A DNA stretch of 64,000 nucleotides from JAWSVE01 sp033852115 (GTDB lineage Bacteria > Pseudomonadota > Gammaproteobacteria > Pseudomonadales > Cellvibrionaceae): positions 1-64,000 of the forward strand of contig JAWSVE010000005.1 in assembly GCA_033852115.1 (NCBI GenBank), given 5' to 3'. A program made the position numbers and the translations under genes. Below the pieces are notes generated by a model that was given only the letters and a program-made list of their open reading frames with translations, was not told the origin of the DNA and did no database searches. Positions 60,839-64,000 of this stretch are shown piece by piece; positions within the stretch are counted from its first letter, which is position 1, and every line of letters begins with the position of its first letter.

Positions 60839-61335
60839 TGGGTAATACTCCTATTGAGTTTGTTTGTGTATTACCTTTATTTATCCCTTTTCGATTTTGT
60901 CTTAACCGAAAAGCGCACAGCCTGAAAATGGTTGAAATGGTGGGAATCTTTGATTTATTGAGAAATCGCGGTTTTCAGGCTCAAAATTCACACGGGGTTT
61001 TAAAATTCGCGCTGTATGAACCTATGTTGAATTGAGTCTTTTCAATAAATGCGGGATTTTGAGCAAAAATTCACACGTTTTTTGCAATTTGGGTTCTGAA
61101 CCGTGATGATTTTGTGGTGTGGTTCGGGAGTTGGCTATTGTGAGGTGTGTTTTTCACATGAACTTTTTAGGTTAACGGAAAATGGCTATTTTTCGATTTT
61201 GGAAAACATACGGGTTCATGGTGTTTGAATAGTGGTTTTTGCCGTTGTGTTGAAGGCTTTCGACTGGACTATCTGGAAGGTGTGCCAGTGCGAGACCGTG
61301 AAACATCATTTTCACCAGTCTCACACCGCTTGGTA
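60839..61335. other. Gene-free region with direct and inverted repeats, candidate control or origin region
   Basis: No gene is called in these 497 bases. AGCCTGAAAA (60919-60928) and TTTTCAGGCT (60972-60981) form a perfect 10-bp inverted repeat. A 12-base direct repeat, AAAATTCACACG, occurs at 60983-60994 and 61066-61077, each inside a longer imperfect ~30-base similarity. The region lies before the five-gene operon and probably holds its promoter. It could also be a replication or excision region. Confidence 0.6.
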
Positions 61336-61632
61336 TTAGTCTGGCATTGGTGAAGCAACTTTGTATTTTGGGTAAGCTTCCAAGATTCTTTTTATTGATT
61401 CCATTACCACATCTTTTTGACTTCCCTCGACACACGGATTTTTACCATCACCAAGGCAGCTTTTTAATTGCTTGTCCCTGTATTCAATTTTGGCGCTGCA
61501 ACGACCTTTTTCCGGCTCATTCACCTTCACGTAAATTAAAAACTCGATGGTTTCATCAGAAGCGTGTTCTTGATTCATGATGGTGTCATCAGAATCACGT
61601 TTTTTAATTACAAAGGGGTAAGGGTTCTGCAT
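61336..61632 (-). CDS. Unknown protein of the element (98 aa)
   Basis: From the ATG at 61632, preceded by GAGGAA at five bases, the protein is 98 residues long. It has a beta-like EFLIYVKVNE and CSAKIEYRDKQLKSCLG segment with three Cys, and a helical C-terminus (MESIKRILEAY). The family is not recognised. The frame lies about 60 bases beyond the stop of the FimB-like recombinase on the same strand and may be read on the same message. No membrane or signal segment is present. Confidence 0.65.
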   Translation of the reverse strand: MQNPYPFVIKKRDSDDTIMNQEHASDETIEFLIYVKVNEPEKGRCSAKIEYRDKQLKSCLGDGKNPCVEGSQKDVVMESIKRILEAYPKYKVASPMPD

Positions 61633-61681
61633 CACTATTCCTCAATGGTAAGCGTGAACCAAAATCATAGACCACGATTGC

Positions 61682-62636
61682 CAACGGTGGCGGCACTACC
61701 ACTGTATGTCTTTGAACTGTGCCCCGGACTCATGCAAATAGCGCGTAGTGTTTTGGATGTTCTTGTGCCCCAAGTAGTCCTTGATGACCATTAGGTGAAC
61801 GCCTTTCTCAACCAACTGAGTGCCACAACCATGGCGCAAGGCGTGAGCATTCCACTTCACACCGAGTGCCTGTTCTGAAAACTTGCTGAATAGCTTCTGA
61901 AAGCCGTTCACACTCACCGGGGTGTTGCGCTCGGTGTTGAAGATAAAACCACTCACGGGTTTACCCTGTGTCTTGTGGAGCCTGTTCAACAACATGATTT
62001 CACGTTTGCTACTAATAGGGTGTGTAGTGTCTATACCATCCTTCAAGCGTATGACCTTCAATTGGCGGTTCTTCAGGTTCACATGCTGCCACTGAAGCCC
62101 CACCAGCTCACCAACGCGCAACCCATGGTGAAACGCCATTAACACCATGAGTTCATCACGGTCACTGTAGCGGCTACCGGTTTTGATGCTTGTGCAAATG
62201 GTTTGAACCTCATCAGGCGTGAGGTGAGACCGACCACGGGCGCAGTCATTGGCAGCACGTGAACGAACTTTCCACGTTTCAGTATGTTTTGCTCTTTTAG
62301 AGTTGGCTTGAACGGCTTGTGTTTTGCGGGTTGTGGGCATGATACTTTCCGTAAAATGATTATTTCGTTGAAAGTATAGCAGCTTGGAGGGAGTGCCACA
62401 TCCATGTGGCAAACAATGCTGTGAACACCGTGGCACCGTCACAACTACTGAAATTGGAGACATCAGCACCACCGGTATTCAAAAAGTATTTAGCATTCAC
62501 CGGGCTGGTAGATTTCACCCAATTGAACCCGGTCATGTTGAATTGAGTTAACTTAACCTATTGATTTAAAAGGTTTTTACAGTTGATAGGCTTCAGAAAC
62601 CAATGCTACCCTAAAACCACAGTGCCGCCACCGTTG
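61682..62636. repeat. Perfect 16-bp inverted repeats flanking the FimB-like gene
   Basis: CAACGGTGGCGGCACT lies at 61682-61697 and its exact reverse complement at 62621-62636, with 923 bases between. The left copy overlaps the recombinase stop codon. The segment contains the whole recombinase gene plus about 280 bases upstream. Such pairs are the substrates of FimB-type inversion or the ends of a transposable unit. Confidence 0.75.
61696..62340 (-). CDS. FimB/FimE-like tyrosine recombinase
   Basis: From the ATG at 62340, after ACGGAAAG, the protein is 214 residues long. It is a catalytic-domain-only tyrosine recombinase. The Arg is in HHGLRVGELVGLQW, the H-x-x-R in HALRHGCGT, the His in YLGHKNIQNTTRYLH, and the Tyr in that last motif. 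RLKDGIDTTHPI parallels FimB, and the tail QFKDIQW echoes its final GIW. FimB-type enzymes invert short promoter-bearing segments for phase variation. The open frame extends 44 codons upstream without support. It is bracketed by 16-bp inverted repeats. It could also excise or resolve the element; the true substrate is not shown by sequence. Confidence 0.9.
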   Translation of the reverse strand: MPTTRKTQAVQANSKRAKHTETWKVRSRAANDCARGRSHLTPDEVQTICTSIKTGSRYSDRDELMVLMAFHHGLRVGELVGLQWQHVNLKNRQLKVIRLKDGIDTTHPISSKREIMLLNRLHKTQGKPVSGFIFNTERNTPVSVNGFQKLFSKFSEQALGVKWNAHALRHGCGTQLVEKGVHLMVIKDYLGHKNIQNTTRYLHESGAQFKDIQW

Positions 62637-62798
62637 AATATTAATCTCCCTGATATTGGCACCACATCCACCACTTTAAACGGTTAAATCTATCAATGGT
62701 CAATTATTGATAGAAAATATCAATAATAAATTTTCAATTTCACCCCTCTTGCCCTTATACATACTGGTAGCACTAACAAAAACCAGAAGGGGTACCCC
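62341..62798. other. Gene-poor region between the recombinase and RHH regulator
   Basis: No firm gene lies here. A 52-codon frame (62393-62551, GTG start after GGAGG) with a Cys-rich start and an IHRAGRFHPIEPG segment is possible. TGCCACAT/ATGTGGCA forms a perfect dyad at 62392-62409. The right 16-bp repeat, TATCAAT operator candidates and an RHH promoter also lie here. Confidence 0.5.
62689..62726. promoter_or_regulatory. Alternating TATCAAT half-sites: candidate operator of the RHH regulator
   Basis: TATCAAT at 62691-62697, ATTGATA at 62706-62712 and TATCAAT at 62718-62724 form two overlapping dyads (62689-62714 and 62704-62726, each with 9-bp perfect arms). They lie 73 bases upstream of the RHH gene, near a plausible -10 (TTATAC, about 62755-62760). 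Autoregulation by the RHH protein is the natural reading. Confidence 0.6.
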
Positions 62799-62999
62799 AT
62801 GAATAAGCGTAAGCGCAACATTACCTTATCACCTGAAAACAATGACCAGCTTGAAAAGCTGTCCGCCATGACTGAATTCAGCGTGAGTTCGATTATTGAT
62901 TCAGCCATCACCGAATTTTTGCAGCGACCAAGAGAGGAACTTGTATTGACCGGCGATTGCATCAGGAAGGTTTACCGGTTCCCGAATGAGACCGTATAA
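62799..62999 (+). CDS. Ribbon-helix-helix regulator (66 aa)
   Basis: The 66-residue protein has a single ribbon-helix-helix fold. The strand is KRNITLSPEN (about 4-14), helix A is DQLEKLSAMTE, the turn is FSVSS, and helix B is IIDSAITEFLQRP. It should bind DNA as a dimer through the strand. AGAAGGGG six bases before the ATG supports the start, and the palindrome GGGGTACCCC (62789-62798) lies directly against it. It is followed by a terminator and lies ahead of the primase. It is likely a master or autoregulator of the element, with its own dyads upstream. Confidence 0.82.
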   Translation: MNKRKRNITLSPENNDQLEKLSAMTEFSVSSIIDSAITEFLQRPREELVLTGDCIRKVYRFPNETV

Positions 63000-63003
63000 A
63001 AGA

Positions 63004-63038
63004 AAACCCGCGCCGGGTGACTAAGCCGGTGCGGGTTT
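63004..63038 (+). terminator. Rho-independent terminator after the RHH gene
   Basis: AAACCCGCGCCGG (63004-63016) pairs with CCGGTGCGGGTTT (63026-63038), including one G-U pair, over a 9-base loop. The T-run is short (TTTCT), so read-through towards the primase is possible. Confidence 0.7.
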
Positions 63039-63118
63039 CTGAGCTTCATTACTAACAACAATAAGAACAACTTTGAAGACTATTTTCATCATGCCACTGA
63101 TAAAAACCGCGTTGCTCG

Positions 63119-63427
63119 ATGCAACCGATACAAAAAAGGAAAGCTTTCGTGTACCAGCACCAATATATAGCCCGATTCTCAAACCGCCTTTTTAGACGTT
63201 CCCCGGTTGAAATTCCCCTTCATTTGCTTGTATCCGCTTCGCGGGGCTGCGCCTTTACCTTTTTGAATTCACAAAGTGCGTTAAATCGGGATGCTTTTCT
63301 TATTAATATTCTTATAAGAAAAGCATCCCATTTCTACGCAATAGGAATAGATTTTTTTACATTCATTCCCCAAAGAGGGACGCGCCCCGGCGCACCCGCG
63401 TCAGCGGTCAGGGGGCATGAACAATGA
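63119..63427 (+). CDS. Uncertain small frame overlapping the primase start (102 aa)
   Basis: The 102-residue frame is not convincingly coding and has no ribosome site, but its stop overlaps the primase ATG in an ATGA, which is typical of coupled genes. The sequence is basic and Phe/Arg-rich (SNRLFRRSPVEIP, DFFTFIPQRGTRPG). In P4-like satellites a poorly conserved Ash/Icd-type gene often precedes the primase, and this could be a relative; that is a position-based guess. Part of the frame is formed by a large hairpin, which weakens the coding case. Confidence 0.3.
   Translation: MQPIQKRKAFVYQHQYIARFSNRLFRRSPVEIPLHLLVSASRGCAFTFLNSQSALNRDAFLINILIRKASHFYAIGIDFFTFIPQRGTRPGAPASAVRGHEQ
63287..63328. 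repeat. 16-bp perfect inverted repeat upstream of the primase
   Basis: GGGATGCTTTTCTTAT (63287-63302) and its exact reverse complement (63313-63328) enclose a 10-base loop. There is no proper T-tract beyond. It lies about 95 bases before the primase start, so it may be a regulatory RNA hairpin, an attenuator, or a replication signal. Confidence 0.75.
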
Positions 63428-64000
63428 TTACAGCCACCCACCTTGACCGCCCCGGCGACAATTACCCGGTACACAAGCCACTATCTGAAATCATTGACCA
63501 GATAAGAGGCGACAGCCTGAAACAACTGGTAGAACAGATTCAACAGGCTGGAACCAGTGCAGCCGAATTGAAAGCAAAATTGCCGGTCATGGTTCCTACA
63601 CTGTGTTTTTACGGTGAAAACCGATTCACCGATAAGGCGCGAATAACCGGCATTGTTCAATTTGACGTTGATACCAAGGATAACCCCGGCATTGATATTG
63701 ACCACGTTCAACGGTTGGTAATTGCTAAGCCTGAAACGGTCTATTGTTTCAAATCACCACGGCAAGGGCTTAAATTCGGCATCCTGACCGACTTTACCAA
63801 CAATGAAGGCGACAGCGTACACACCACTAAACAGCGGTACAAAGCCGCCTATGCGCTTGTATGCGACTGGTTAAAATTGCCGGTAGTGTTTGATGATCGA
63901 ATGCAGCACATGAAATACAATTGCTTTCTGTCTCATGATCCACAAGCCTATTACAACGGCAAGGCGCAACCATTGGTGATCAATAGCCAATGCAGCTACA
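63424..64000 (+). CDS. BT4734/VirE N-terminal-like primase, truncated by the window edge
   Basis: An open frame runs from the ATG at 63424 without a stop to the window end (192 codons and one base). The ribosome site is AGGGGG about eight bases before the ATG. The visible part resembles the BT4734-like N-terminal domain of archaeo-eukaryotic-type primases on mobile elements. QFDVDTKDN (about residues 79-87) supplies an Asp-x-Asp pair, KSPRQGLKFGI (about 111-121) corresponds to the S-G-x-G-L-K stretch, and MKYNCFLSHDPQAYYN (about 163-178) to the late S-x-D-P motif. A C-terminal helicase domain would be expected beyond the edge. It suggests the element can prime or drive its own replication. 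Confidence 0.75.
   Translation, partial: MITATHLDRPGDNYPVHKPLSEIIDQIRGDSLKQLVEQIQQAGTSAAELKAKLPVMVPTLCFYGENRFTDKARITGIVQFDVDTKDNPGIDIDHVQRLVIAKPETVYCFKSPRQGLKFGILTDFTNNEGDSVHTTKQRYKAAYALVCDWLKLPVVFDDRMQHMKYNCFLSHDPQAYYNGKAQPLVINSQCSY

Noticed and set aside
60915..61080. A CRISPR array from the repeated AAAATTCACACG
   Set aside because: There are only two copies, imperfect outside the 12-base core, with no cas genes in the window.
61172..61435. An 87-codon minus-strand frame next to the 98-residue element protein
   Set aside because: It overlaps the better-supported 98-residue gene in another phase and has no ribosome site.

Overview
The window looks like a piece of chromosome from a marine, polysaccharide-degrading gammaproteobacterium of the Cellvibrionales type (Teredinibacter/Saccharophagus-like). 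This is inferred from the gene orders (metG-rnfABCDGE; ndk-rlmN-pilW-rodZ-ispG-hisS-yfgM-bamB-der; iscR-led suf operon; queA-tgt-secDF), the secreted beta-helix protein with tandem C-terminal repeats, and the protein style. Species cannot be fixed from the sequence alone. Most of the window is a conserved housekeeping backbone with accessory DNA at both ends.

Positions 1-2200 hold a short integron-type cassette array. Four cassettes can be delimited because the left inner arm of each attC-like site is complementary to the start of its own cassette. They encode a 65-aa protein, a small membrane protein, nothing convincing (a cassette carrying a large hairpin), and a PUA/EVE-like protein. No integrase gene is in view. 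A YidD-like gene follows. Positions 2208-4778 carry a LysR regulator divergent from pirin and an NADPH-FMN-reductase-like gene. Positions 4914-12499 carry a large secreted beta-helix protein, an AT-rich gene-poor stretch, two unrelated alpha/beta hydrolases, a small zinc-ribbon protein and a VanY-like peptidase.

Positions 12786-57420 are the backbone: dcd, apbC, metG, the complete Rnf electron-transport complex, the der-to-ndk block (minus strand), a nine-gene iscR-suf iron-sulfur operon with an IscR-type box over its promoter, two thioredoxin-fold proteins, trmJ, suhB, a PAS hybrid kinase, a substrate-binding protein coupled to a 1.5-kb-residue-class hybrid kinase/GGDEF/EAL protein (about 1,500 aa), secDF without an adjacent yajC, tgt and queA.

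Positions about 57706-64000 are the left part of an integrated mobile element. It interrupts a tRNA-Leu(CAA) gene in the anticodon loop, has four integrase arm-type heptamers next to a tyrosine integrase, and carries an overlapping five-gene operon of unknown function, a FimB/FimE-like recombinase bracketed by perfect 16-bp inverted repeats, a ribbon-helix-helix regulator with candidate operators, and the start of a BT4734/VirE-like primase that runs off the window. Only the recombinases, the regulator and the primase are recognisable. The element resembles a phage satellite or integrative element and is the best candidate here for an undescribed system; its right end lies outside the window.
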